In this document: positions 30,001 through 38,372 of the stretch, in pieces
How the letters are laid out: each line of letters begins with the position of its first letter
Position numbering within the stretch: the stretch's first letter is position 1
Assembly (NCBI RefSeq): GCF_008312885.1
Contig: NZ_VSSO01000004.1
Span: forward strand, 248,001-312,000
Direction: 5' to 3'
DNA: 64,000 nucleotides
From: Lolliginicoccus suaedae
GTDB taxonomy: Bacteria > Actinomycetota > Actinomycetes > Mycobacteriales > Mycobacteriaceae
The notes under the pieces: generated by a model
The model's input: only the letters and a program-made list of their open reading frames with translations
Databases searched by the model: none
What the model was told of the DNA's origin: nothing
Translations under genes and position numbers: made by a program

Positions 30001-30295
30001 CGCGATAGCCATCCACGAGGAACGTGTGGATGCGATGATTCTCCGCGATCGCATCCTGCGACTTCGGCGTCACCACCTCCGCCGCCGCCTGCTTCAAATA
30101 CTGCGCGGGCACACCCGGATTCAGCCGCTGGATCGCCGCGAGCAGCCGCGACGGAATCACCGCATCCGCCCAATCCTCCCGCTCCCCCGACCCCGGAGCC
30201 ACCTCATCCGCCCCCGCCGGACGCCAATCCAACCCACCGAGCACATCAAGAACAGACTGCTCCCAATCAGCCTCAGACATTCCGTAGCGTGTCAT
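27095..30295 (-). CDS. hsdR: Type I restriction enzyme, R (motor/nuclease) subunit
   Basis: From the ATG at 30295 (after GAAAGGA) the protein has 1066 residues, a normal HsdR length. The N-terminal nuclease of PD-(D/E)xK type has Asp144 and the E158-L-K160 triad. The SF2 translocase has Walker A TQGSGKS at 306-312, DEAH at 416-419, TGTP as motif III and a QTLARVNR motif VI. A C-terminal helical DUF3387-like domain binds the methylase complex. With HsdM and HsdS it cuts unmodified foreign DNA far from the target site. It is last in the hsdM-hsdS-hsdR operon, 79 bp after hsdS. Confidence 0.95.
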   Translation of the reverse strand: MTRYGMSEADWEQSVLDVLGGLDWRPAGADEVAPGSGEREDWADAVIPSRLLAAIQRLNPGVPAQYLKQAAAEVVTPKSQDAIAENHRIHTFLVDGYRGVSYFDADGQEHNPTIRLVSSEPSDNDWLVVNQVTVRTAEHERRLDVVLYCNGMPVSIVELKRASNENATVASAHAQLRTYVREFPLVFRFCVFTLISDGVITKYGTPFTPLNHYSPWNVDDNGQPVEPGTLTESGDAATSLDVALDGLYNQERFLQLLRSFTAFDQGGDGLVKRIAKPHQYFAVTKAVGSTVQAVRSNGKAGVVWHTQGSGKSMEMELYANLVARHPQLLNPTIVVITDRNELDGQLFAAFDQSLLLPEKPKQIKRRAELRASLQDIATGGIFFTTLQKFGRSLEERDSGQEHPQLSDRRNIIVIVDEAHRSHYDDLDGYARHLKDALPNATLIAFTGTPISDAERDTREVFGDYIDVYDLTRAVEDGATVPVYFEPRLVKVTLAEGVTQEQLDTAADEATAGLDDAERDRIEKSVAVVNAVYGAPERLAALAEDIVAHWENRRIVMRKFLSQPGERPVHGKAMIVCSTRKICADLYSAIVRIRPDWHADALDQGRIKVVYSGTASDEPPISDHVRRDGENAAIKARLKDPADELEIVLVKDMMLTGYDSPPLHTLYLDRPLKGALLMQTLARVNRTFRDKQDGLMVGYAPLVDNLHKALAEYTGDDRAKKPVGKDINEAIALTETLLDQLRALLKDHDWKARLAAGGPKCWTNAVMGTVEWLREPRGSTSDETTVADRYRQLARQLSRAWALCSGSQNLSAVQREVRFYEEVRVWMAKFDAEDRAAAGEPIPEEIARQLGELIATATDTDGVIDIYDAAGIPRPSLDDLNPDYITKTKNASHPHLAIEALRKVIAEEARHVTRHNIVRQRAFSDRIDELMRRYTNQQLTAAEVIAEMIEMAKEVAGEANRGKDFNPELTEDELAFYDAVAQNESAVDIQGTDVLAKIARDLVKVMQRDVRTDWTVREDVRAKLRSSIKRLLVIYKYPPDKQPEAIKLVMQQMETMAPRLASARAGE

Positions 30296-30339
30296 CGGGA
30301 TCCTTTCGGGGGTCGGGGCTAGCGGCCAGGGGTGTCGGT

Positions 30340-30367
30340 GGGGGTAGGGGTGTCGAGGGTGCGGGGG
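30340..30367 (+). other. Potential G-quadruplex motif in the hsdS-hsdR spacer
   Basis: The plus strand has four G-runs (5, 4, 3 and 5 G) with loops of 2, 6 and 3 nt, which fits the canonical G4 pattern. It is the template strand of the minus-strand hsd operon and sits between hsdS and hsdR. Confidence 0.5.
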
Positions 30368-30374
30368 CGACCTG

Positions 30375-31595
30375 TCACACCACGTCCGACACAGTCCGCT
30401 CGGCATCCTTCACCCGGATGCGGCCCGACATCAGAGCTGGGAGGAGGGCGTCGCGGGTGGCGGCGAGGGTTCGGTTCTCATTCGCAACACTCTTGATCGA
30501 TCGGAACAACGGCCCAGCCTCATCACCAAAGGCTGCCAAGGCTTGTCGCTCAGGCATGGCGACCAAGTAGTCAGCCAACGCGCCAGCCGAGACGCGCTGC
30601 CTACCTGATGTACCGATCATGTGCTGGATGGCATACGTTCTAAACCGGTCACTCGTAGCCATGAAGTAGCTCAGTTCTGACGGAAAGCCAGGCTTTGATC
30701 TCATGACAATGAACTCCGTGGAACCAACGGCCACGTCACCCTCATCAAGAAAGTTCACGTACCCAGTCTTGCGATTCTGAAGACACGGCGTGATTCTCGC
30801 CAGCAACGTGTCACCGTTCTGAAATCGCGCACCACCCTTCGGCGCGCGCCGCTCCCATTCCTCAATGGTTGAGCCTGCCGTCGGAAGCTTCTGCATATCA
30901 ACGTAGACAGGCTCATCGCCCTGCAGCTTTGGAGTTGCCGGATTGAAGTCGATCAACTCCCCGAGAGGTACTTGGTCAACAGTAGCCTCCGCCTCGACGT
31001 CTATCCCCAATGTCACAAACCGCGCTGCAAGCAGACCCTCCGCCGTCTCCGCAAGCTTCCGGTTCGCCGCGATCGTGTCGTCGAGCGCGCCAAGGACCTC
31101 AGCTATAGCTTGTTGCTCGGGGAGAGGCGGAACTGGTACTGCCAGACGCTTAAGATCAGAGCCCTTGATTCCGGCCGCTGCAACTTGCTGCACTATCGAT
31201 TCCATCAATCTTCGCCCAGATGTGGAGCCAAAAAAATAGTAGTAAAAAGCAGGCGCGACGACTTCCATATTCAAGCGCGCGCGTATTATGTGACTCTCCC
31301 ATGTCATGAGTCGGCCCACAGGCATAACTATCGAACATTTACCGGCCCCTTCGTAAGTCAGGGACTGGCGCGCAAAAAGAAGATCTCCGCCCTCAAGGGA
31401 ATGCGCCGCCATCTCACGGTCATTTAGGGGCGCAAGCTCACATTCAATGTCACCAATCCGATCGTGCAAGAATATTTCTTTCATATTGACCATTGGCACT
31501 CCCGAACCACGAGAGGAGGAAGGATAGCTAACCCCATTCCGCAGCGGCTCTGCAAGTAGGTCTCCGAACTCGCAATAAACCCACTCCCCCATCAA
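30375..31595 (-). CDS. hsdS: Type I restriction enzyme, S (specificity) subunit
   Basis: The 406-residue protein has two target recognition domains (about 5-150 and 205-350), each followed by a conserved helix: 'PPLPEQQAIAEVLGALDDTIAANRKL' type spacer near 155-190 and a second near 360-395 ending 'LLPALMSGRIRV'. It recognises a split DNA target for HsdM and HsdR. It overlaps hsdM by 4 bp. The first recognition domain is AT-richer than the rest of the operon, a usual sign of exchange of specificity domains. Confidence 0.93.
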   Translation of the reverse strand: MMGEWVYCEFGDLLAEPLRNGVSYPSSSRGSGVPMVNMKEIFLHDRIGDIECELAPLNDREMAAHSLEGGDLLFARQSLTYEGAGKCSIVMPVGRLMTWESHIIRARLNMEVVAPAFYYYFFGSTSGRRLMESIVQQVAAAGIKGSDLKRLAVPVPPLPEQQAIAEVLGALDDTIAANRKLAETAEGLLAARFVTLGIDVEAEATVDQVPLGELIDFNPATPKLQGDEPVYVDMQKLPTAGSTIEEWERRAPKGGARFQNGDTLLARITPCLQNRKTGYVNFLDEGDVAVGSTEFIVMRSKPGFPSELSYFMATSDRFRTYAIQHMIGTSGRQRVSAGALADYLVAMPERQALAAFGDEAGPLFRSIKSVANENRTLAATRDALLPALMSGRIRVKDAERTVSDVV

Positions 31596-33217
31596 ATCCT
31601 CCCCAGCTGCTCGCGCACGACCGCTGCCAGCCGCTCGGATTCGTCGAACTGTGCGAACAGTTCTTTCTTCAGCCGTGCGATCTTCTCGTCGATGGGTTCG
31701 CCGTCGTCTTCGATCTCGGCGGCGCCGACGTATCGTCCGGGTGTGAGGGCGTAGTCGGCGGCTTTGATGTCGGCGAGGGTGGCGGATTTGCAGAAGCCCG
31801 CCACGTCTTCATACGAAAGGCCCTCGGCTAGGGCGGATTCGGATCCGCGCCAGGCGTGGTAAGTGCTGGCGATCTTGGTGATGTCGTCGTCGGAGAGGGC
31901 GCGCTCGGCCCGGTCGATCATGTAGCCGAGGTTGCGGGCGTCGATGAACAGCACCTGGCCTGCACGGTCGGTGGCACCGCTGCTCTTGTTCTTGGCGAAG
32001 AACCACACGCACACGGGGATGCCGGTGGAGCGGAAGAGCTGAGTGGGCAGGGCGATCATGCAGGAGACGAGGTCGGCCTCGACGATGCGGGCACGAATAT
32101 CACCTTCGCCGCTGCTGTTGGACGACATGGAGCCGTTGGCCATGACGACGCCCGCGCTGCCAGCGGGCGAGAGCTTGGCGAGGATGTGCTGGATCCACGC
32201 ATAGTTGGCGTTCTTGATGGGCGGCACGCCGTAGCGCCAGCGAGGGTCGTTCTCGTTGCGCGACCAGTCCTTGATGTTGAACGGCGGGTTGGACATCACG
32301 TAGTCGGCGACGAGGTCGGGGTGCAGGTCGCGGGCGAAGGTGTCGCCCCACATCGATCCGAGGTTGCCGTTGAGGCCGTGGATGGCGAGGTTCATCTTCG
32401 CCAGGCGCCAGGTGCGCTCGATGCTCTCCTGCCCGTAGACGGAGATGTCGGAGCCTTCTTTGTTGTGCGCTTCGAGGAACTTCTCAGCCTGCACGAACAT
32501 GCCGCCCGAACCGCAGCAGGGATCGTAGACGCGCCCGCCGGTGGGTTCGAGGACCTCGACGAGGACACGCACCACGCTAGCGGGGGTGTAGAACTCGCCG
32601 CCGCGCTTGCCCTCGGCGCGGGCGAACTTCTCGAGGAAGTACTCATACACCTCGCCGAGGAGGTCGCGGGCCTTGGAGGCGCCGCGCCCGGTGAAGCGGG
32701 CGTTGTTGAACAGGTCGATGAGCTCGCCGAGGCGGCGCTGGTCGACGTTGTCGCGGTTGTAGATGCGCGGCAGGGTGCCGTCGAGCGACGTGTTGGCGCC
32801 CATGAGTTCCGCCATGGCGGTGTCGATGAGCTCGCCTATGGACTTCGGTAGCTCCCCCGCCCCGGCGGGCTTGCCCTTGGCGTGCTGGGCGAGGTATCCC
32901 CAGCGTGCTCCGGCGGGAACCCAGAACACCCCGTTGCCGATGTATTCGTCGGCGTCGTCGATGATCGCGTCGATCTGCTCCTCATCGAGGCCGTCTGCTT
33001 CGAGCTCGGCGGTGATCTGCGCGCGCCGCTCGGTGAAGGCATCCGAGACGTACTTGAGGAACACCAGGCCAAGGATCACGTCCTTGTACTGGGAGGCTTC
33101 CATGGATCCGCGGAGCTTGTCCGCGGCCTTCCACAAGGTCTCCTTGAGCTCCTTCATCGTCGATGCCGCTGCGGGGCTGGTGGTATCGACGGTGGTGGCG
33201 CGCTTTCTCGGTGGCAC
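31592..33217 (-). CDS. hsdM: Type I DNA methyltransferase, M subunit (N6-adenine)
   Basis: The GTG start at 33217 follows GAGAGGAACC; the protein has 541 residues. An N-terminal helical domain (HsdM_N, about 24-165) leads to the Rossmann methylase with motif I DPCCGSGG at 232-239 and catalytic motif IV NPPF at 310-313. It transfers methyl from SAM to adenine in the sequence chosen by HsdS. It heads the hsdMSR operon. The region around its start and a palindrome 72 bp upstream resemble those of the orphan methylase-like gene at 36270-38288. Confidence 0.95.
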   Translation of the reverse strand: MPPRKRATTVDTTSPAAASTMKELKETLWKAADKLRGSMEASQYKDVILGLVFLKYVSDAFTERRAQITAELEADGLDEEQIDAIIDDADEYIGNGVFWVPAGARWGYLAQHAKGKPAGAGELPKSIGELIDTAMAELMGANTSLDGTLPRIYNRDNVDQRRLGELIDLFNNARFTGRGASKARDLLGEVYEYFLEKFARAEGKRGGEFYTPASVVRVLVEVLEPTGGRVYDPCCGSGGMFVQAEKFLEAHNKEGSDISVYGQESIERTWRLAKMNLAIHGLNGNLGSMWGDTFARDLHPDLVADYVMSNPPFNIKDWSRNENDPRWRYGVPPIKNANYAWIQHILAKLSPAGSAGVVMANGSMSSNSSGEGDIRARIVEADLVSCMIALPTQLFRSTGIPVCVWFFAKNKSSGATDRAGQVLFIDARNLGYMIDRAERALSDDDITKIASTYHAWRGSESALAEGLSYEDVAGFCKSATLADIKAADYALTPGRYVGAAEIEDDGEPIDEKIARLKKELFAQFDESERLAAVVREQLGRI

Positions 33218-33288
33218 AGGTGGTTCCTCTCGGTGGGGCTTACGCCGCTACCCTAGCGCGATGCCGGTCAGCGCTGCCTGGGTGGCGC

Positions 33289-33303
33289 GATAACCCGGTT
33301 ATC
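33289..33303. promoter_or_regulatory. Palindromic operator candidate upstream of hsdM
   Basis: GATAACCCGGTTATC has perfect 6-bp arms around CCG. A copy with one base change in the centre lies at 38373-38387 upstream of the orphan methylase-like gene, and both continue with AG on the plus strand. Confidence 0.65.
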
Positions 33304-33330
33304 AGCGTTGACTTGTGGTGTAGCGCCTGT

Positions 33331-34737
33331 TCAGAGAGTTGGCGGCTCCCACACGCCGATCTCGCGCGCTACGCGAAGGCAGATGTGATCGTTGCCCGGC
33401 GCCCCGACGACCTGCACCCCCACCGGCAGGCCGTCACCATTGAGCCCGAGCGGCACCTGGGTCGCGGGGAGGCCCAGGAAGTTGAAAACCGTTGTGTTGG
33501 CAAGCGCCAACGGCCGGAGATAAGTGCTGAAGTGCTTCGGCGCGACCCGGGGAAACGGCGGATATAGCACGACCCCATCACCGATCGTCTCGGCGATATA
33601 GTCGGCCTCCCGGTGTGCCGCGCTGATCAATCGGCGAGCACCATTCGTCCGCACCCGTCGCGCCGGTGCGGATTCGGCGAGGTTGAGCACGGCTATCGGC
33701 GCGCTAGCAAGGAGATGCACCAGTTTCCGGTCTCGCAAAGCCGGCAGCCCCACGATCTCGGTCAGCGTCGCGGCGAAATCCATCTCTCCGCCGATAGTGG
33801 CCGCGGCGAAACCCATCGCCCGACGCATTCGCGGCAGCTCAAGCTCCGAGACATTCGCACCAGCGCTCTCCAGCTTCTCCGCTGCCCGCAGGCGCGCTTG
33901 CTCGATGTCGGGCGTCGATGCGACAGCCGAGGAGTTCACGGCGACGAACACATCGAGCCCAGTGATCGACACATCGTCGGGATCACCGAGCTGGATGTCA
34001 CTCATGCCTGGGTGCGATTCGTGGACCCCCGAGATGGCCTTGAGCGCCGCATACAGATCCTCCGCATGGTGCGCGATGGGCCCGAGCTGGAGCGCATCAC
34101 GAATCCCAGCAGTCATAGGGAAATGCCCCGTGTTCGGCACCAGCCCAGCCGTCGGAAGGTGCGCGAAAACGCCATTGAACATCGCCGGGATGCGGAGCGA
34201 GCCACCCAGATCCGAACCCAGCGCGAACGACGCGCCCCCGATCGACACGGCAACCCCATCACCGCCCGACGAGCCACCCGCCGTGCGCCGCGGATCATAG
34301 GGATTGCGGGCGATGCCATACAACGGGTTGTGCGTCTCCACCCAGAACAGCGGCCCCGCCGAGTTCGTCACCGCGAGGATGATCGCCCCGGCTTCCTTGA
34401 TCCGCGCGACGATCGGTGCGTCCGCCTCCGCGCGAAACTCCCTGCGATGGTAGAAACCGCCCGCCTGAGGCATCCCAGCTACCGCGATCAGCTCCTTCAC
34501 CGTGATCGGCACACCGAGCAACGGAGGCAGCTCGCCCGGCTCGGCCGAAGCGATGCGGGCATCCACGGCATCGGCCTCAGCGCGCGCGGCATCAAAACGG
34601 GGCTTCGCCACCCCACCGAGGCTCCGGCCACGCTTCAACTGGTCGATATGTGCCTCCACCGCATCACGAGCGCTGACCTGCCCGTCCTTGATCGCGGCGG
34701 CCAGCGCTACGCCCGAGACTCGCGTGGGATCCATCAT
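33331..34737 (-). CDS. Amidase signature family hydrolase
   Basis: From the ATG at 34737 (or the adjacent one at 34734, both behind GGAAGG) it has about 468 residues. The Ser-cisSer-Lys triad is visible: Lys81 in VPITVKEL, the cis-Ser in AGGSSGG near 156-157 and nucleophile Ser180 in GSDLGGSLRIPA. It hydrolyses a carboxamide in the cytosol; GatA is unlikely because no gatB/gatC is near. It stands alone, convergent with no neighbour, between the hsd promoter and the IS30 element. Confidence 0.85.
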   Translation of the reverse strand: MMDPTRVSGVALAAAIKDGQVSARDAVEAHIDQLKRGRSLGGVAKPRFDAARAEADAVDARIASAEPGELPPLLGVPITVKELIAVAGMPQAGGFYHRREFRAEADAPIVARIKEAGAIILAVTNSAGPLFWVETHNPLYGIARNPYDPRRTAGGSSGGDGVAVSIGGASFALGSDLGGSLRIPAMFNGVFAHLPTAGLVPNTGHFPMTAGIRDALQLGPIAHHAEDLYAALKAISGVHESHPGMSDIQLGDPDDVSITGLDVFVAVNSSAVASTPDIEQARLRAAEKLESAGANVSELELPRMRRAMGFAAATIGGEMDFAATLTEIVGLPALRDRKLVHLLASAPIAVLNLAESAPARRVRTNGARRLISAAHREADYIAETIGDGVVLYPPFPRVAPKHFSTYLRPLALANTTVFNFLGLPATQVPLGLNGDGLPVGVQVVGAPGNDHICLRVAREIGVWEPPTL

Positions 34738-34817
34738 CCTTCCGAACCTACGCACCCCCCTCGTCGAAGGCACGCGCTTCCGGCTAGATGTCGCGGGCTA
34801 GGTGGCGGGCGGCTCCC

Positions 34818-34854
34818 CCGGTTGTGTGCAGTTTTGCACCCCCGCGCGGCCCTT
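34818..34854 (+). repeat. Inverted repeat family A, copy 3, left half
   Basis: CCGGTTGTGTGCAG and TTGCACCC are the usual left arm; the right arm appears only after the IS30 element, at 36184-36212. Confidence 0.75.
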
Positions 34855-36175
34855 GGGTTCAAGGGGTGGATGCAACACCAGTCGATTCAGATGGGTGTTG
34901 TCATGGCTCTTCCTCCGCGTCGTGTTGTGCTTCGAGAGTTCTGGGACGAGGTGGTCGGACGCGGCACGTCGCCGGGCGCCGCGGGACACGCCGCTGGTGC
35001 CACGAGGTGGACTGGCCAGCGGTGGTTCCGAGACGCTGGCGGGGTGAAACCACGTCTCGTTGCCGCGTGCCGGACTGGTCCACGGCCGCGGCTCACGCTC
35101 CATGATCGCATCGAGATCCAGGCCGGGACGCGCTGCAACGAGTCGATCCGGTCCATCGCGGCCCGGCTCGGACGTGCCCCGTCGACGATCAAGCGGGAGA
35201 TCGATAGCAACGGCGCGCCGGAGTGGTGGGCCAGGGCGGGCCGCAAGTCCGGGTATCGCCGCAAGGAAGCGTTCGGCGCATGGCAGGGCTCCACGGCCGC
35301 GCGGGCCACCTACGCCGCGACACTGGCCCAGGCGCGGTCCGACCAGCGCGCGGGCCGCCCGAAGCCGGGCAAGCTGGCCCGCCGCCCGCGCTTGCTCGCC
35401 GAGGTGCAGCAGCGGCTCGGCGACAGGCACAGCCCGGAACAGATCTCGGGTGCCCTGGCCGTGGAGCATCCCAGTGATAGGGAGATGCGTGTGTCCCACG
35501 AAACGATCTACAAAGCGATCTACCTGCAAGGACGCGGAGCGCTGCGGAAGGAGCTCCATGCGTGCCTGCGCACCGGCAGGGCCCTGCGCAAGCCCCGCCG
35601 CGGCGCGCGGCCCGGCACGCGGGGCCGGATCCCCGGCATGGTCAACATCAGTGAACGCCCGCCCGAGGCCAGCGACCGCGCTGTCCCTGGGCACTGGGAG
35701 GGTGATCTCATCGTCGGCCCGGAGAGCAGGTCCGCGATCGGCACCCTTGTCGAGCGCCGGTCCGGGCTCGTGCTCCTTGTGCACCTGCCCGACGATCACA
35801 CCGCCGCGTCGGTGGCCGCTAGGACCATCGAGAAGATGCAGGCCCTTCCCCGGATCGCGCGCCGCACCCTGACCTGGGACCAGGGCACGGAGATGTCGTT
35901 GCATGCGAAGGTCGCCATGGGCACCGGGATGCAGGTCTATTTCTGCGATCCCCACTCGCCATGGCAGCGGCCGACCAACGAGAACACCAACGGCCTGCTG
36001 CGCCAGTACTTCCCCAAAGGCAGCGACCTGTCGGTCTACCCGCCGGACTACCTCGACTACGTCGCGATGCAGCTCAACACCCGGCCCCGCAAGCGGCACG
36101 GCTTCCGCAAGCCCATCGACGTCTTCAACGAGATACTCTCAGAACCGTCATCTGTTGCATCGACCGCGTGAATCC
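34855..36175 (+). mobile_element. IS30-family insertion sequence, complete
   Basis: The ends are imperfect inverted repeats: left GGGTTCAAGGGGTGGATGCA, right (reverse complement) GGATTCACGCGGTCGATGCA, followed by ACA on both sides. They enclose a single intact transposase gene whose stop codon lies within the right repeat. No target duplication can be fixed with certainty because the exact outer base is ambiguous. The element sits inside the loop of a family A palindrome. Confidence 0.8.
34903..36171 (+). CDS. IS30-family transposase
   Basis: The ATG at 34903 (an in-frame ATG at 34891 is equally possible) gives 422 residues. An N-terminal helix-turn-helix region includes 'SIRSIAARLGRAPSTIKREI' (about 81-100), the usual IS30 sequence. 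The DDE catalytic residues are Asp268 (HWEGDL), Asp326 (TWDQGTEM) and Glu360 in the late PWQRPTNEN stretch, with the family spacing of 33 residues between the last two. The frame is undamaged, so the enzyme could be active. Confidence 0.93.
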   Translation: MALPPRRVVLREFWDEVVGRGTSPGAAGHAAGATRWTGQRWFRDAGGVKPRLVAACRTGPRPRLTLHDRIEIQAGTRCNESIRSIAARLGRAPSTIKREIDSNGAPEWWARAGRKSGYRRKEAFGAWQGSTAARATYAATLAQARSDQRAGRPKPGKLARRPRLLAEVQQRLGDRHSPEQISGALAVEHPSDREMRVSHETIYKAIYLQGRGALRKELHACLRTGRALRKPRRGARPGTRGRIPGMVNISERPPEASDRAVPGHWEGDLIVGPESRSAIGTLVERRSGLVLLVHLPDDHTAASVAARTIEKMQALPRIARRTLTWDQGTEMSLHAKVAMGTGMQVYFCDPHSPWQRPTNENTNGLLRQYFPKGSDLSVYPPDYLDYVAMQLNTRPRKRHGFRKPIDVFNEILSEPSSVASTA

Positions 36176-36183
36176 GCCGGCCA

Positions 36184-36212
36184 GATGAGGGTGCAAAAGG
36201 TAACACTTCCGG
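36184..36212 (+). repeat. Inverted repeat family A, copy 3, right half
   Basis: AGGGTGCAAAAGGTAACACT with TCCGG behind it is the standard right arm and completes the palindrome interrupted by IS30. Confidence 0.75.
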
Positions 36213-36269
36213 GGCCACATCGCGGGGCCCAGGGCGACCGGGGCAACTACGGCACCGGCAAGCCCACAT

Positions 36270-38288
36270 TTACTCCGTGGCGAGCTCGATGCTGCGGCGG
36301 GTCACGCCGTCGTAGGTGGTGCGGGCGAGCTGCGCGAGGAGGCTGATTTGCTGCCGGAGCGAGTGCTGCTCGGTGTCGATGCGGCGCAGGTGGCGGGCTA
36401 GCTCGTCGGCCTGGTCGGTGGGCGTGTAGCGAATGGGCCAGCCGCGAACGTTCTTGGCGTGGTCGGGCTGGGTGTTGATGTCGGCGGCGATAACGCCGGG
36501 CAGCAGCACTCCCCGCTGGTCGGCGGGCTGTTTCGAGGCGAGGCGTAGCACGCGGGCAGGGGCCTCGACGACGCTGGTGCCGTCGTAGTCCACGATGGCG
36601 GTGATGCGCGGGCTGGTGGCGTAGACGATGTCGCCGGGCTCGGTGTAGCGCGCGTAGGGGTGCTCGAGGGCGAACCGGGCGGCGTCGATGGTGCGTTCGC
36701 CGAGCGGGTGGCGTCCGATGAGCTCGTCGCACCCGATGACGCGAACGCCCGCGCCACTGCCGATGTGAGCGGGGTCGAGGCGGGTGCCGGGTACGGTCCG
36801 CAGGATCTTCTCGGTGATGAGCCAGCCGATGGTGGCGGTGTGTGGTCGCTGCCCCGTCGTGGCGCGACCCACGGGGATGTCGATCGCTACGGGTTGGCTG
36901 CTCTGCTCGGCGATCGTGCGGGTGAGGGTGTTGATGCGCTGGGCAAGCTCAGCGCCGGCGATGGGATCGCGCGGGGTGGGGGCACCGGTGTCGGTGAGGT
37001 CGCCGCGATAGGTGAGCAGCGACGGCAGTGGGACGAGGCGGCTGAAGCGGAACGCGTGGGTGTGCGCGAGGGCGGGAGTGCGCAGGCCTGCTTCGAGATC
37101 GGTGAGCAGATTCTCGAGGTCAGTCTGGTCGAGGCGCGCGTTGGCCATGTCAGCGGTGAGGACGTAGCGCTGGTCGGGGGTCGTTCCCCGAGGAGCGGGC
37201 GCGAGGATCCACAGGGCGAGGCTTTCCTGCGGGGTGGTGCGCACCCATCCCTTGGGCAGGGCGACGATGGCGCGGACGCAGCCTGAGCGGAGCAGTCCCG
37301 ACCGGATGTCGTCGCTGGCTCCGCTGAGCTGTTTGGCGAGGACGCTGGCGGGCGCGGCGACGAGCGCCACGTGGCCTTCGGTGAGCTGCAGCGCGATCTC
37401 GTCGATGGCCCGGAGCATCGCGTCGCGATCCATCGTGGGCGTGGACGGGGCCGGGAGGTGGGTGACGATGAGCGCGTCGGCGGGGGGCAGGAACGCGCCG
37501 CCCTCGTCGATGCGCAGTGGCTGGCAGTGGATGTCATGCGCCCTCAGCCGGCGCCGGGCTAGCCGGGACGCCGGATCCTGGCGATGCACGGTGCGCGCGG
37601 TGATGCCCGCATCGGGCGCCGCGGCGTTGCAGGCGACGAGCAGGTCCGATCCGCCCGGCGCGGGGTCCACGATGGTGGCCGCTCCCCCGCTCACGGAGAG
37701 CGCGATGCGGGACAGGATCTCGGCGGCGTGGTCGGTGAGCGCCACGGCCGGGTCGCGCGGTGTCGCCAGATCGATGCGCCGCCCGATGAACCGCTCCATC
37801 GCCGCGACGGGACTGTAGGCGGCGCTCGCGGCCTGATCGGCCCAGGCTGCGAGGACGGGGGCAAGGTCGCCGACGGCCGCGATCTCGCGATACAGGCAGC
37901 TGTCATCCGGGTCGGCATCGTCGGCGAGATCCACGAGTTCCTCGGTGCCGAGGTCGCCGATCTGCTCGCCCGTCGCCACCTTGAGGCAGAGCAGCGCGGT
38001 GAGCGCTGCGAACATCTGCTGGTCCTCGACGCCTCCGCTGCCCGCGAGCTCCGCGAACGCGACCGCATCCTCGGGCGCTGTGGGGTTGTTGCCCTTGCCC
38101 GTCGCGCGCAGCCATTCGCTGACCTCGCGGGCATCGAACCGCTCGCCCTGCCCCTCGGCGCGCACCGGCGAGGGGAACGGGGTGCTGGTCCCAGCGCTGC
38201 GGGTGCGCCATACCGAGACCACGGGCCGTTGCACCTCCGCGAGGGCGGCGATGCGGGACAGCGACAGGGTTGGCCTCTCGAGCGGCAC
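36270..38288 (-). CDS. Orphan HsdM/HsdS-like fusion with N-terminal HTH and degenerate catalytic motif
   Basis: The GTG at 38288 follows GAGGAGAACC and gives 672 residues. Residues 11-30 form a helix-turn-helix (SRIAALAEVQ then SVWRTR) with a winged, Pro-rich follow-up typical of actinobacterial 'N-6 DNA methylase' proteins. A methylase-like Rossmann core has motif I DPAPGGSD at 208-214, but the catalytic NPPF is replaced by THLP (276-279). The last 250 residues resemble an HsdS recognition domain ('PGDIVYATSPR') and a coiled coil ending. It may bind DNA but probably cannot methylate by the usual mechanism. No nuclease is attached. Confidence 0.75.
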   Translation of the reverse strand: MPLERPTLSLSRIAALAEVQRPVVSVWRTRSAGTSTPFPSPVRAEGQGERFDAREVSEWLRATGKGNNPTAPEDAVAFAELAGSGGVEDQQMFAALTALLCLKVATGEQIGDLGTEELVDLADDADPDDSCLYREIAAVGDLAPVLAAWADQAASAAYSPVAAMERFIGRRIDLATPRDPAVALTDHAAEILSRIALSVSGGAATIVDPAPGGSDLLVACNAAAPDAGITARTVHRQDPASRLARRRLRAHDIHCQPLRIDEGGAFLPPADALIVTHLPAPSTPTMDRDAMLRAIDEIALQLTEGHVALVAAPASVLAKQLSGASDDIRSGLLRSGCVRAIVALPKGWVRTTPQESLALWILAPAPRGTTPDQRYVLTADMANARLDQTDLENLLTDLEAGLRTPALAHTHAFRFSRLVPLPSLLTYRGDLTDTGAPTPRDPIAGAELAQRINTLTRTIAEQSSQPVAIDIPVGRATTGQRPHTATIGWLITEKILRTVPGTRLDPAHIGSGAGVRVIGCDELIGRHPLGERTIDAARFALEHPYARYTEPGDIVYATSPRITAIVDYDGTSVVEAPARVLRLASKQPADQRGVLLPGVIAADINTQPDHAKNVRGWPIRYTPTDQADELARHLRRIDTEQHSLRQQISLLAQLARTTYDGVTRRSIELATE

Positions 38289-38372
38289 AGCGGGTTCTCC
38301 TCGGTGGGATGTCGTCGGCGGGGCTGGTGTTCTCAGCCTACCGCCGCTTGCGATGTTGTTTCTCAATTTAGT

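Noticed and set aside
33613-34890. N-terminal extension of the IS30 transposase frame to 852 codons
   Set aside because: The frame runs antisense through the amidase gene. IS30 homology and the left inverted repeat begin near 34855, so only the part from 34891/34903 is real.
34855-36175. IS30 element as a defective remnant
   Set aside because: The transposase frame is intact, all three catalytic acidic residues are present and both ends are recognisable.
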